Below, piece after piece: positions 27,675 to 44,094 of a stretch of DNA of 64,000 nt. The stretch spans positions 25,789,769-25,853,768 of the forward strand of contig JAUJPP010000007.1 of assembly GCA_030562195.1 (NCBI GenBank), written 5' to 3'. Within the stretch, counting starts at the first letter, position 1. Each line of letters opens with the position of its first letter. Source of the stretch: Nipponacmea schrenckii. Lineage: Eukaryota > Mollusca > Gastropoda > Lottiidae. The translations under genes were made by a program, and so were the position numbers. Under the pieces are notes generated by a model. It searched no databases. It was not told the DNA's origin and saw only the letters and a program-made list of their open reading frames with translations.

Positions 27675-30600
27675 TCATTTTGGACAACATGGATTATCTA
27701 CCATTAATACCACATCTATCCCATAATGCTCAACTAACTCCATCAGGAAGCTGCGATCACCCTGTGGGTCCAGTCCCATGGTTTTCATATGGTCTGATGT
27801 TAACTGGCGATCCTGAGAGTTTGAGATTTCTAATAACATTTGGAATATTCTATCGTTCATCTCCACAAAAAAACTGAAAAAAGTCAAAAATATTATCCAG
27901 TATGAATTAGATAGCTATCTTAAAATACCATTGCTTGCAGAAAATATTGTTGTTTTGTAGCATAATTCTGATGAAAAAAGTCTGCAAATCAAGGTTGTAG
28001 CTATGTTATTCTATGAAGCAATACACTTCAGGTGAAACAAAGTTCAATCTTACTTGGTAAACACATCTTCTTCATCAAAGCCCTGTTCTTCTCCTAACTC
28101 TTCTACTTCAAATCTATGGGAAGCTCTGAAATATTTAATTTCCATTATGGAATGTTCATAATACGGTAGAACCAGGAGTCACTTATATTATATATAGTAA
28201 TCCATTATTGAACTAAAATACAATAGCCCCCAATTGATATTTGAACTCGCAGATTTGAATTTTACATTTTTGATGGGATATTCTGTGAGTGATATTTGTA
28301 TATGTAATTCCCCTCTTTGACTCATTTCTCGAAAATAAGAAATTTGTCTTGTCATCCCAATTCAAATAATAAAATGTAATAGAAGAATTGAAGTCTTATA
28401 AACCTTTGATTATTCAGTTGGACAGCTTTATCTTTGTCAGCATCACTGACTTTTAAAATTTCTTTTAGCCCTGGTGAATTAACTTTAACTATTTGATTAT
28501 CAACATACACATCATATAGATGAGTTTTACTCTCAAATATCTTCTCTGTTGTACCTGCAAGGAAGAAAGAAACAACCCGTCTTACAAGGAAAACAACTTA
28601 GGTTTACAAGGATATCAGCTGGTTATTGGCAAAACCCCTTGCCATCAGTTTGGATTATCCTTACCCATTTCTGATGCAACTGTTTTAATGAATGAAGGGA
28701 CAGAAGAACTCATAATCCTAAAAATTTATAAACATTTATTTAGCATTCACTATTCATTCAAATCAAGATTTTGAACTGATTTTAGAATGAATCACATCTT
28801 TTCTACCTTTTTTAAGGAGAGTTCTAATAATGCATTTTTAGTCATAAATAAATTCTAAAGAAGTTCTATATTTTACGTTCTACTTACAAGCTATATAAGA
28901 AACTTCATTTTCTAATGCTTCTATATCAGCTACATTGACATAAAAATGTGGTTGTGGGTTTTCCCCCATGATATTAGTAATATTGTGGTGTCCTAAACAA
29001 CATGCACAGTAAACTGAAAGTAGAATATCAACAATTTTTACTGTTTTTAAGAAGAAATATATCATTATTTCTAAGAATGGAAATTGGAAACATGGCAGAA
29101 ATACAAATAGCGGCAAACTCATTTCCTGATACAGATTTAAGTGATAATATGCAACACTTAATTATTTTCCATTAATATTTGAATCAAATTGAATACCTGG
29201 AATCCATTAATTGATTTTGCTGGAAACCATTATATATATAATACATGTTAATTAGAGCCATTCTAAACAAAATTCAGTGTGCATCAGTAATGCATAAAAA
29301 AATCTAATTTACCTCTATAACAAACAATGCCTATAGGCGGAGGAGAAAAAAACAAAATTCGTCTTTGTAATAAAGCTAGTTTCCATAACACAAATATTTG
29401 GTTACCAAAAAACTGTAAAAATTGGGAAAAACAACCTGCAGGATGGGTTATCTGGAATAGAAAGCAAAAAAATAAAACAAACTGAACTACTAAAATAAAA
29501 GAATTCAAGAAAGATAAACTAAAAAAAATAGTGCAGGTAGTAAAGTATGGTATCCTGGATACAGGTTTTATCATGGTCTTATTAACCTGTATTAAACTAG
29601 GGACATTTCGATTATATTTAGGTATCATTGCATAATTTCTCTCACTAGTATGCCAAAGTATGATGAATGGGAGTATGGTTTGGTTATGATGAGAAAGGAA
29701 GCATGGTGAATGGGAGTGTGGTTTGGCCATGATGAGAATGGAAGTATATCGAATGGGAGTGTGGTTTGGCCATGATGAAAGAAAAAGTATGATGAATGGG
29801 AGTATGGTTTGGCCATGATGAGAGAAGAAGTATGATGAATGGGAGTATGGTTTGGCCATGATGAGAAAGGAAGCATGATGAATGGGAGTGTGGTTTGGCC
29901 ATGATGAGAAAGGAAGCATGATGAATGGGAGTGTGGTTTGGCCATGATGAGAGAAGAAGTATGATGAATGGGAGTATAGTTTGGCCATGATGAGAGTGGA
30001 AGTATGATGAATGGGAGTATGGTTTGGCCATGATGAGAGAAGAAGTATGATGAATGGGAGTATGGTTTGGCCATGATGAGAGAAGAAGTATGATGAATGG
30101 GAGTATGGTTTGGCCATGATGAGAGTGGAAGTATGATGAATGGGAGTATGGTTTGGCTATGATGAGAGAAGAAGTATGACAAATGGGAGTATGGTTTGGC
30201 CATGATGAGGGTGGAAAAATTATGAATGGGAGTGCGGTTTGGCCATGATGAGAGTGGAAGTATGATGAATGAGAGTGTAATTTGGACATGATGAGAGAGA
30301 AAGTATGATGAATGGGAGTATAGTTTGGCCATGATAAGAGAGGAAGTATGATGAATGGGAGTGCGGTTTGGCCATGATGAGAGTGGAAGTATGATGGATG
30401 AGAATGTGATTTGGACATGATGAGAGAGAAAGTATGATGAATGGGAGTATAGTTTGGCCATGATAAGAGAGGAAGTATGATGAATGGGAGTGCGGTTTAG
30501 CCATGGTGCTAGTAATGTTATATCGGTATATAGAGGACTATATTCCTTTAATTAATAGTCAATCAAAAATAAAACAAACCACCTTAAAGGAGTTAGATTA

Positions 30601-33600
30601 CCTACTTTCATTTCTGGAAGAAGATCTCTGCTGGGGGTTGATGGTGTAGATAAAGGTGAAGGTCGTAAACCATCAACTGTAATATCATTTAATGGTAGCA
30701 CTCCCTTTCTGTCATCATAAAATACTTTTAACTGCATATATTTACCAGGCGTTTCTAACAAATGCCTGAAATGAGCAGCAGAAGACCAATTCTAATTAGT
30801 TTTGTTTAAATTTACATTTCCCAATAAATACTAAACAGGTTGTTAGAAAACTGTACCAGTAAGAACAAAGAAATTGCAAATATAATTTAGCCTATTGTAT
30901 TTATGCTGTAAGTCATTAAAATCAATAGTCCTGAGTATCATTCATTAAGCATGATAAACATACCGAACTTGTGTTTCTAAAAATTGCATATGTCTGTATA
31001 AGGTTGTGTAAGATGTTGCTAGGATACCAACAGATTTCATCCGACACCCTCGCTCTATTTCACTCTGTATTTTCATGTTCTCAAAACAAGCTAAGCCATA
31101 ATAATTATCTTTACGAAAGTATCTGAAAAACAAAAATACAGAAGATGCATTTAGCTATGTGGACTTTCTGAAGGGTATGTGGCATATCAGGTTGAGAAAT
31201 CTATCTGAATGGCATAGATCTGATCCTAAATGATTAATATAATACTATCCATGGAATATGGAAAGAATATCAAATATACAAATGAGGTTTTGTAACTCAT
31301 CATCAAAGAAGGAGGAATTTGAAAGACTCTCCATCAATATGACCTCGTTTTAGTCTAATCAAATAAAGCAAACAAATTCTATATAATCAAAGTTACATCT
31401 AGTTGATCAGGTATTCTACAATACTGCTATTTTATTTTACAAACATCATAAAGAAAATAAAGGGAAAGCTGATTTACTTACACAAAATCTCTGTCTTGTG
31501 TATGAGAACCACTGACCATAGCCTTAAATTCTACCCCATCTAAATCTGTATCTTCTGGTACACACCATTCAATAACATTACCTACAAGTTAGAATACAAC
31601 AATTGTAGAGAGCAATAGGTAGAGAAATAGGGAAATATTAAAACAGATCCTAAAACATGCTCTTACTCTTATTGACCTATTTAATTCTGTTTGTACCAAT
31701 TTTGTATACTATTATTTTATATTCTATATTCTGATCATCCAGTTTGCTCCCAGTTATAACGAACTACATGTAGATTGAATGTTTAACTGTCAGAGACTAT
31801 TGTTGTTATCTCAGACAAAATTTTGTTAGACAAATAACACCATAGAGGGTTCACATCTAAATATCAGGGAGTTTTTAATATGCAAAGCCTGTAGCAAACA
31901 AGGGCCTCAGTATATTGTCCCATCAGAACAACTAAAGATTTTTACATTAGCCACTAAGATCTGCATAACTGACAGGATGCAGCCAGAAACTGGTTTTATC
32001 TCACCTATGCCACCTTTGGGTTAGCAAGCATGCATCACTGAGGCATCATTCATGTTAAATGACAGAGGCATGATATAGAAGTAAAGGATATTATTGAGAG
32101 TATTTCCAATTATTATTGAGCAATTTATTCAAAGTCTGATAATATTTCAAACTAGATTACACCATAGAGAGTTAACATGGTAGGTCCATATATTGTTTTT
32201 TTTGATATTTAGAATCCTTCATGCTATCAAAATACACAGTTGAGCTGTGATGTTCACAAGTATGCCAGTTTCAGCTCTATAGAAATATAGTCATCCATGC
32301 AATAAAAAAAAAAACCTTTTAGCTTTTATAAAAACATAGACATGAAAAAATGATCAGTGCAAGAAATGCGTCATTTGAAATGTTTCATTTTCAGCTACAT
32401 CAGACTGTCAAGGTTTTTAATGACATGTTGAGACTTGGCAGTAAATGTCAACGATATCAAGTGATATCATGTGTGTATATTTTTTCAAGCAATTTAAGTG
32501 GAAGACTTCAGGCTGTCTGTGAGCTCAAATAATGACATTATAATTACAGCTCTGTATATAAAAGGGTAACTGTCTACAATCATATAACCTAAATTATTTT
32601 TTGGATCATCAAACATGAAAATAACACACACTAACATATTTCACAATCATTTTTATTCTCAACCTTAACTTAATAAGTCAAATTTTGTTACAGGCTATGA
32701 TATTCAACAAAGAATTCAAATTTCATTTTAAGGTTTAGAAATGGCTTTGAATGTGATTTTAAGACTTTGTTGAAATATAGCCTTTTTTAATATTTGACTT
32801 ATGTGTAGTTTTATAAGTTAAAAGACAAAACTAGAACGTACAAGGCTTGGCTTTCTTGCTAACACAATGGTAAGAGATAACTTGAACATAACAGGTCTTT
32901 GGTCGGCTTTAAAAATAAATGGAATAACAGAAATCACATAAAAACATCTTTGTTCTTCTATGTCTTCACGATAGGTCAATAAACATAAAAAAAGCAATCA
33001 CACCAGATGCACATTTTTTGCCACTTGAATAATTTGTTTGTACCACTTTTATTGATTTGTTATCAGGTTGAGTAAAATGTATTTCATATTATTTTTACAG
33101 CAGTTTTAATTATCTAAAGCCATAAAGAGGACTGACACATTACAGTTGTTAAATAATGTTAAGGTTCAAACATTTTCACAGTATCCTTGAATACCAATTA
33201 GGAAGTACTACAGTAAATAATTATTTCTGGTTACTGACTTGACCCGTAATAAAATTCAAGTGTCAAATAAATAAACAAACAGCATATTTGACAGTATACT
33301 GACTGTGTACAAGCTTGTCTGAAAGGCAATTTGCAGTTTTAAGATTTTTAACTACGGTACCTGATTACTTTAAGATAGCTTGCCAGGCAAGGTAATATAC
33401 GCCCACTGGCAGCATTGATTATGAATAAAAAATGAAATATCCAACTTTCAATCACATACTTCTTTTCTAGGGTGATAAATGTACAATATTCCCAAGTTTC
33501 ATTAAAATCTGTCAAGAATTAAACCTAGCAACAAGGCAATAACTCATTAAATATTTTTCAGATTATTAAAAGGGTTCACTCTTGGGTGATAACAAAAAAT

Positions 33601-34934
33601 TTCCACAAAATTCATCAAAATCTGTGACCTTGGGTGATAATTAACAATTTCAGCAAATTTTGTAAAATCTGTAAAGCATTGTGCCTTCTAGAGGGTTTAC
33701 AAGCCAAATTATGAAGTTTTCAAAAACAAGGCCAATAACTGGATACCGGTACTAAATATTTTTTTATTTATCTGATTTTCAATAAGATTCATCTTCAGGT
33801 GATAACAAATACTCATGCCAATTCCGTCAAAATCGCTCAAGAATTTTGACTGTAGAGTGTTCACGAGGCAAAAATCGAACGCATTTTATAGAACAAGGGC
33901 AATAATTCATATTAAATATATTTCAATATTTTTAATTTTCAATAGGGTTTATCCTTGGGTGAAATTAAACAATTTTCAGCAAGTTTTGTAAAAATCGGTC
34001 AAGAATTGTGCTTTGTAGAGTGTATACAAGCCAAAAATCAAAGGCGTTTTCAAAAACAAGGGCAAAAACTGATACTAAATTTTTTCTGATTTAGCTGATT
34101 TTCAATAGGGTTCATCCTTGCGTGATCATTAACACTCGTATCAGGTTTCATCAAAATCTGTTAAGAATTGCGCCTTCTAGAGTGTTTACGAGAAATTGTG
34201 GAACAGACGGTCAGACAGATGGACGGACGGATGACCGTGGGTGACGACAATATATTACGCCCCCCATTTCATGTGGGAGTATAAAAATCTAGCAATGGAT
34301 GTGAAACCTCATTCTTACCTTTTAATTTATTTTAAAGCAATTTTAATTCGTGAAACTTTATCAACTTAGATTAAGACTAATTTAAAGTCAAAAGTATTTT
34401 TTTTGATACTCAAGCCACTGCTAAAGCCAGTAATTGTATATATCCCTTTTCAATATAGACCTACCCAACTGGAACATCAATAATAGGCCCTAACCCCTTT
34501 TCAACCACAACCCAAAATCGAGTTTGCATCTATCCTACTTCCCAGCTTTGAGTAGGCCTATAGTTACGGTATAATGTTATGCTCACATCCCAGTCCAACT
34601 AAAACATCCAAAGCATCTCACTTTAAGAAAAACTGTATTTGAATCAGTTGTATTCTCAAAATTATTTATGTTCCATTCTATAAACAACACTGAATTCAGA
34701 TAAATTCCACCCACCTGATCGTATATCAAAAGCCACGACAAAAACAGCTACAATGTTGTCTAATTCGGTCAGTGTCGTCACTGAAGCACTACCACTGATG
34801 CTGATTGTTTCAGACGGCGCCCCATCATTACTATTTATTAACTTTCTAAGATTTTTTCTCGAGCTTTCAAACGGATCGAATTCATTTTCATCGTGTTTTA
34901 ATAGCGGAGTTCTATCATCCGCCGCCATGTTCAA
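27675..34934 (-). CDS. DENND11: DENND11 (LCHN / KIAA1147-like) DENN-domain protein, complete
   Basis: Exons on the minus strand: 34934-34715, 31581-31482, 31122-30964, 30765-30606, 29451-29313, 29013-28888, 28554-28404, 28125-28054, 27873-27675. All phases match and give about 441 residues, against ~455 in human DENND11. DENN-domain proteins act on Rab GTPases; LCHN is poorly characterised and linked to neuronal growth. Family landmarks: AFDIRSG/NVIEWC across the exon 1-2 junction, [42 protein letters not shown] at ~214, the [12 protein letters not shown] strand at ~249, [21 protein letters not shown] and the C-terminal [12 protein letters not shown]. The start ATG at 34934 is preceded in frame by a TAA, which supports it. 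Intron 4 holds a 43 bp minisatellite and intron 1 a pearl-like repeat. Possible AATAAA signals on the minus strand lie at ~27278-27283 and 27252-27257. Confidence 0.93.
29641..30504. repeat. 43 bp minisatellite, ~20 copies, in DENND11 intron 4
   Basis: The unit carries GGTTTGGCCATGATGAGAG followed by AAGTATGATGAATGGGAGTAT; GGTTTGG recurs at 29763, 29806 and 29849, a 43 bp period. Variation is mostly single-base plus an alternation between GAGAGAAG and GAGAGTGG forms, so higher-order units are likely. Because 43 is not a multiple of 3 and the minus strand lacks stops, all three sense-strand frames stay open for over 700 bases, giving His/Ser/Pro-rich shadow peptides of 43-residue period. The array lies between exons 4 and 5 of DENND11. 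Confidence 0.95.
33375..34286 (-). mobile_element. Pearl-like repeat element, second copy, in DENND11 intron 1
   Basis: Read on the minus strand it starts TTTTATACTCCCACATGAAATG, an imperfect hairpin, continues through a CGTCCGTCCATC-type microsatellite, then degenerate repeats containing TTATTGCCCTTG and GATTTTGATGAAACTTG-like segments. It ends CAGTGGGCGTATATTACC and the palindrome TTGCCTGGCAAG. The ends match the element at 11361-13334; the core is related but strongly diverged. Confidence 0.7.
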
Positions 34935-35006
34935 AATAATTTATAAATAAACAGACGGAGTTGTCTCCCTCATTACAGTAAAAGGTAAGTATATTGACCT
35001 ACTTAC

Positions 35007-35109
35007 AGTCTTTGATCTTCGCCGCCGTGATCATGCGGTCATCGTTATGCTTGTTCCAATGCGTATTCTGATGCGAATTTGGTGGAAAGGTCCACTGAGC
35101 GGCAGGCAT
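35007..35109 (-). other. Candidate short first coding exon (ATG plus strong donor)
   Basis: On the minus strand an ATG at 35109-35107 opens 34 codons (MPAAQWTFPPN...TAAKIKD) ending at a strong GTAAGT donor. The segment is richer in C and G than its surroundings and ends in phase 1, which fits DENND11 exon 2 (31581). It could be an alternative DENND11 first exon or exon 1 of another gene. No family was recognised and no transcript evidence is available here. Confidence 0.35.
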
Positions 35110-36549
35110 TTTTTACCATATGTTTTAATGCAAAATTTTAATTCAGTCATTGCAAAATGTACTTAATATATATATATATTTTTTAGATTAATTGCAATGG
35201 TTTTTATTTTCTGTGACAAAATGACTCATTATTTATAGGACAGCAGGTGTGCAAACCTTCAATCCATGGAAATAATTAAATATTTAATACAGTGTTTACA
35301 ATTTACATTTGTTTTGATCAACGAGTTTTCCATCAAATCTCACATGTCCAGCAGGGTCATGAATGTCTGTCCATATTTCTTGAATTGAGCTGAAAACTAA
35401 ATTGCAATATCATAATTTTTTTTAATCATTGATTAGTAAAAAAACAATAAATTAAACAAAATAAATATCAACTACATAAATATGATGTACAACTTCAATA
35501 TATTTAGAATTAAACTGCCCCTTTATGTTTATATGAACCATTCTACCTCAATGTTTATAGTATTTTTTTTTGTTAGGTGTATCTCTACGTATTAAATACG
35601 TAATAGTAGAAAAATATGACGAATAATAATGAGCCATTGTAGAGCTAAACAACAATCCAGGTCAAAAAGTTTAATTAGTTCGTTCTATTTTTAATTACAA
35701 TTAATGTTATCTGAACTAATGTTCATATCAAATCATGAATACCTTTTCACTTGAAGCCAGTATATTTTGATGGAAAATAAATTTGAGAAAAATCGTTATG
35801 AAATGTGATGAAACCTCTTAAATAGAAGTTTGTTATTTTTATCTTTCCAGTTTGAAATTATGGTCATGTATGAAAGATAAGTGATGAGAAAATATGGTTA
35901 TTCAAGATATTAAATGTAAATTACATCAAAAAAAAGTAATTGGTTACCATAGAAACATTTTATTTTCTTCCTGATTTATTGATTTTGTGTTAAATAGATA
36001 AGAAAATGTTATTTCACATTTGAAGAAATATGTCTTAAGAATTGAACTGCAATGAATGATATCTTTGTATAATCAAATGCACCACCACCAAGAAATAAAA
36101 TTGATTTTCGATGCGTATCAGCAACAGCAATCAGATAGTTAGGCAGAGTGTTTTATTTTGATGTTTTACAAAAAATTACAAAATGAATTCTAAGTTGTTT
36201 TCTTTAAAACACAAACTTAAATTAAGATGACACGCACAAAGCTGTGAAGCTGAAGATGAAAAGGTGACTGAGCTCGACCAGCTTTTAAACAGTTCTAATT
36301 AAGGGGGCATCATTCAAAATTTTCTTTATTAATAATGACATGATTTATAAATCTGTCACTTTAACCTGTACCTACAAGTATTTGAAGAAAAAAAGTCAAC
36401 ATAAGACTGACTGTACAAAATAATACTAAATTTACTTTAAATAAAAGGTTCTTGACAACTTAGAGAAATATCTGATTTAGAGATACATCCTAAAGCACTT
36501 AAGTCTATTCTTTTAAAAATGTCACCAAGTACACAGGGATTACAAGCCA

Positions 36550-40023
<3,474 letters not shown>

Positions 40024-40829
40024 CTTGAAAATACCCGTATGTAATAAACCGGAAGTGTGAATACTTAATTTTGATTGGATTAAATTGTCACTTTCAAAAG
40101 GGCGCTGAATAGAAAGGAATCAACTGAAGAATTTATTACTACATTTATCCAAATTTATATATGTTTAACAGGTATATGTCTTTCAAACAATATGTCAGGC
40201 TTGCCATGGATACGTTATTTTTTCATGCTTCCTTGAAATGATCGTTAATTAAATTAGGCCCTAAACTGACTTTCTTTGCCTTTTTTAATCCGAAAAGTTC
40301 AGGCCCGATGCCATATTTATAAGACAATTTTTTTTTAAATGACAGAAAATGCTCAAGATTTTTTACCGATTATAACAACGATTTAATTCAACATAAGAGT
40401 AGTTTTGACTTATTTTCTTTCGTAAAATGAGCAATTTCATGAACTGGTATAATCAATTGACCATAGGCCTACTGGAAAGTTTGTACCCGGATTTCATTAT
40501 TTTCATCCACCAGAGATTTACTCCAACATTAGCCTAGGCTTAGTATAAATGCCACGGCAATTGAGATCTCATTCACCAGACATTTACTCCAAATTTTCGG
40601 ACTTGATAAAAATTTACGCCAGCGACAATATTAATTAGTAAGTAACTTATGCCAAGTCAGAGATATCCAGTATGGTCAATTGATTGATTTGTATGCAGTG
40701 TATTCTTAAATTTCAAAATCTTACATAACATTTCCTTGATGTTACACTGTTACAGCCTATGTCTGTACAAGATAAGACAACTCTGATCACTTTTCTATAA
40801 TTACAGACTTACAGAAGGTGTGTGTAACA
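40024..40829. promoter_or_regulatory. Divergent intergenic region between DECR1 and CDCA8
   Basis: About 806 bases separate the two start codons, which point away from each other, so both promoters must lie here or in unannotated 5' exons. No clear TATA box or CpG island was seen. A 3' splice-like TTACAG occurs just before the CDCA8 ATG, so a noncoding first exon is possible. Confidence 0.4.
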
Positions 40830-43800
40830 ATGCCACGCAAGAGAACTGCAAAAGCCAGTAAAAGAAACAAACCAAAATGTCCTGAAGGAGACGAAGGGAA
40901 GTCACTGACAGAAGAAGAAAGACATGAAAAGTTGGCTGTATTTACTAAAGATTTTGATATTAAATGTAAGTTTCAAAGTATGAAAGTCTATTATCTTCAA
41001 TGACATGAAAAAATTGCTCTTCTTCAATTTTGGACAATCTGACACTTTATATTTTATCCTTCAAAAAATTAACAATGACCTTTGTCCTTCCATTAAAAAA
41101 TGATGAAAACTTTTTCTAATAGTTAAGTCATTGCATCAATGACTTGTTGTTTTAAATGTTATATTTCCTGTATATAGGAGACAATGGTCAGTTTTCGCCA
41201 TTTCATTATTTGTGATTCCATTAAACAAAAGACGTCTGATTGGCATGGTGCAAAATCAAAGCTATCATTGTCCCCTATAGGCGGGTCCATTCATATTTCC
41301 CGCCAAAACCATGGGCGCGGCCATTAGAGTATCACGTGACATGTCCGCCATGACGAGCGTGAAATTTCCCTAGCCTCGTTCCCGTTTCACGTATTAGTTA
41401 ATGGCGTCAAGGCGAAATATTTTTCGTTTACATAAATTTTTCGTTGTTCATCTTGTACGATCAACGGCTGTACCAATAATAGGCGAAAAATCAACCAGTG
41501 GAAGGAAATGGTGTTTGAAGTTCATCACCTTACCCACGAAAAATGTCCATGTTTGTTACCTTTCCGATTTTTATCGATGCCGTCTAATGATGAATCAGCT
41601 CAACTCGAATGGATGAAGGCTATCAATCGCACATTTCTACCAAAGAAAATTTATGTTGTTCTGAACATTGTATTGGAGGAGTTCCGACGCCAGAAAATCC
41701 CATTCCTAAGTTAAAGCTTGGTTACGAGGCGATTGTTACACCTGGCAGGCGCAAGTTATTGAGGCGTGATGATACAACAGGTGCGGCTGTGAAAAAACGG
41801 AAGTTATCGATAGATAGGAACGAAGAGCAGCTACCTGTTTGATTAATGACAATGATTCTTTATTATACACGGGTGTGAAGAAAGAGGTGTTTTTTTTTTT
41901 TTAATTAGTTGAGTGTAGGACTGCTTGCAATATTTTAACCTTTTAGGCCTAATTAGATATTGCAGGTCAAATATAACTTGTTCTTATGAGGCTAAGGTTA
42001 AATTTAATATTTATGTAGACGCTTTGGAATTTCTAAAAGTCTTGCCAGTAAAATATTTAGTTCTTAGATTCCTGTTCTTGCTGACAAATTGAAATCCTTA
42101 ATTATTTGGCTATTTTGAGGGATGATTTATAGGAGAAATTGACAATGATGCTTATTTATTATGTAAAATATGGATAGATCAGATATTGACTTTGTTATAT
42201 ATATTTTCCCACCCGCATCATTAAATAAATGCTTACTACCTTCTGTATTTCATTGCATTTGCACTAACTAGCTATCCTCATTTCTTCAGACCTCGAAAAT
42301 TATTTGTCAATTAACTATTCTTCTCAGAAAAAAAAATTATAGTGCAAAGCTAAGACTGGGATCTAGCTATTGGTGAAGACCACAATCCCTTATAGATTTA
42401 GATTTACAGAAAATTTTTTATAAGCCTTGTCAGAATGTAAATACAAGAATATCAATAAGTGGCTTTGGGTGAGACATATGAGTGATAGGTGAAGGGAATG
42501 AAGGATTAAAATGCTTACTATTTAATTTGATAATTTATTCTTTTCAACAAATCATCAAGAAAACAAATCACGAAAATTAAGTGAACTGCTTTCATTAAAA
42601 TTCTTTCAATTATTCAAGTAGGGCAATCATATTTTTATAAATAAAACTGGGTCACAAATGTCAACAAACTCAAAAACTATCCAAAAATGCGATATGACGG
42701 GTAATATCAGCACGAATTTCAATAAAACACTGCCCACGTAGACAGTCAGTAAAATAGAGTTAATTAAATATAAATTGGATCAAATATCTTCTAAAGGCTA
42801 GTAAAATGTCACAAAAATTGCGATCAGATTAGGCCTACTCGACGTGAAATTTCACTCTCGTAATGGCAGATTTCACAACGGCGCCTCTAGTGGCAGATAT
42901 TTAAACTAGGGACAACAACTGAAAAAAAACGTCTATAAGCTTACACATAAAAAATTTAGAAACTTCCCTACCATCCCTTAATTCACCAAATATTAGTATG
43001 ACCTGTTCTATGAATAAAAGCATTAATTTATTCTTTTCTTTTAGATAATGAGAAAATAAAGAGAATGGCTCTGGATCAGCAGACTTTATTAAATGCTATA
43101 GAAAGAAAATTACACTGTCAAATAATGCAGCTACCTGCGGTATGTATTAGAATTCACATGCTAATTTGCACTTTTGCCATACAAATATATGTATTCAATG
43201 ACATACTGAATGGCCATCCCTACAATATTCTTAACAAAGACATTACAAAGTTATTTAATTGCTTTCTTGACAATCAAAATGGCTTCACACTGTGTGTTCT
43301 CCATTATATCTGTATCAAGTGTAAGCAGAGAAACACTATATGTACTGTGTCAGTGCAAATGCCAGTGAGTTTCAAAAAATTGAATTTCAGAAAGTAAATT
43401 TTTCATCCAGATCAATTTAAAAATCTAATAAATAAGTAAGATCACTTGTTTATTTCTAAATTCATTTCTTTACAGTGCATAAAAAAGATGAAATTAAAAG
43501 ATTTTATTGGTAAGATATTTTACAAAATACCAATAAATATAGACAAACATTATCAGTTTAGTTTTTATGTTATAAAAGAATCCTTGAAGCACAAATTGAT
43601 CTATGAACTATGAAATGTTTCTTATTCTGAAAATTGTGTCAGTCAAAATCACTTTATAATTAGTAAATTACTATATTAGTTAACCCATTTCAGCACTAGG
43701 TGGAACAATTGAAGCAGCTTTAGCAGAAAGTGAATCAGCTCCATCTATGCCTTCATCATTATCAATATCTGGAAAATTAGCCCAGTCCATGTAAGTCTCG

Positions 43801-44060
43801 ATGTTCTAAAAATTCCTACATAATTCTTTTGATCAATGTGACAATTTCAACCTTAGTATATCATTATGTACAGCAGATAAAGAACATTTCATTAATGGTA
43901 CAGAATATCTTCCAACATCTTCAGAAAAAAAGAATGCACGTTGTTTGTTAGTCAGTCAGTCCCTTCCCTTCAAGGCTGAAAGTTCATGCATTATTATTTT
44001 CACAGATAATTTAATTGTGGGACTTTGCTACCGCAAAATCCCAGTTTGTTTTCGAAATGT

Positions 44061-44094
<34 letters not shown>

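Noticed and set aside
29284..30504. Four long overlapping minus-strand ORFs of up to 278 codons
   Set aside because: They are translations of the 43 bp minisatellite in different frames, lying between two DENND11 exons, with no non-repeat domain apart from the read-in to exon 5 sequence.
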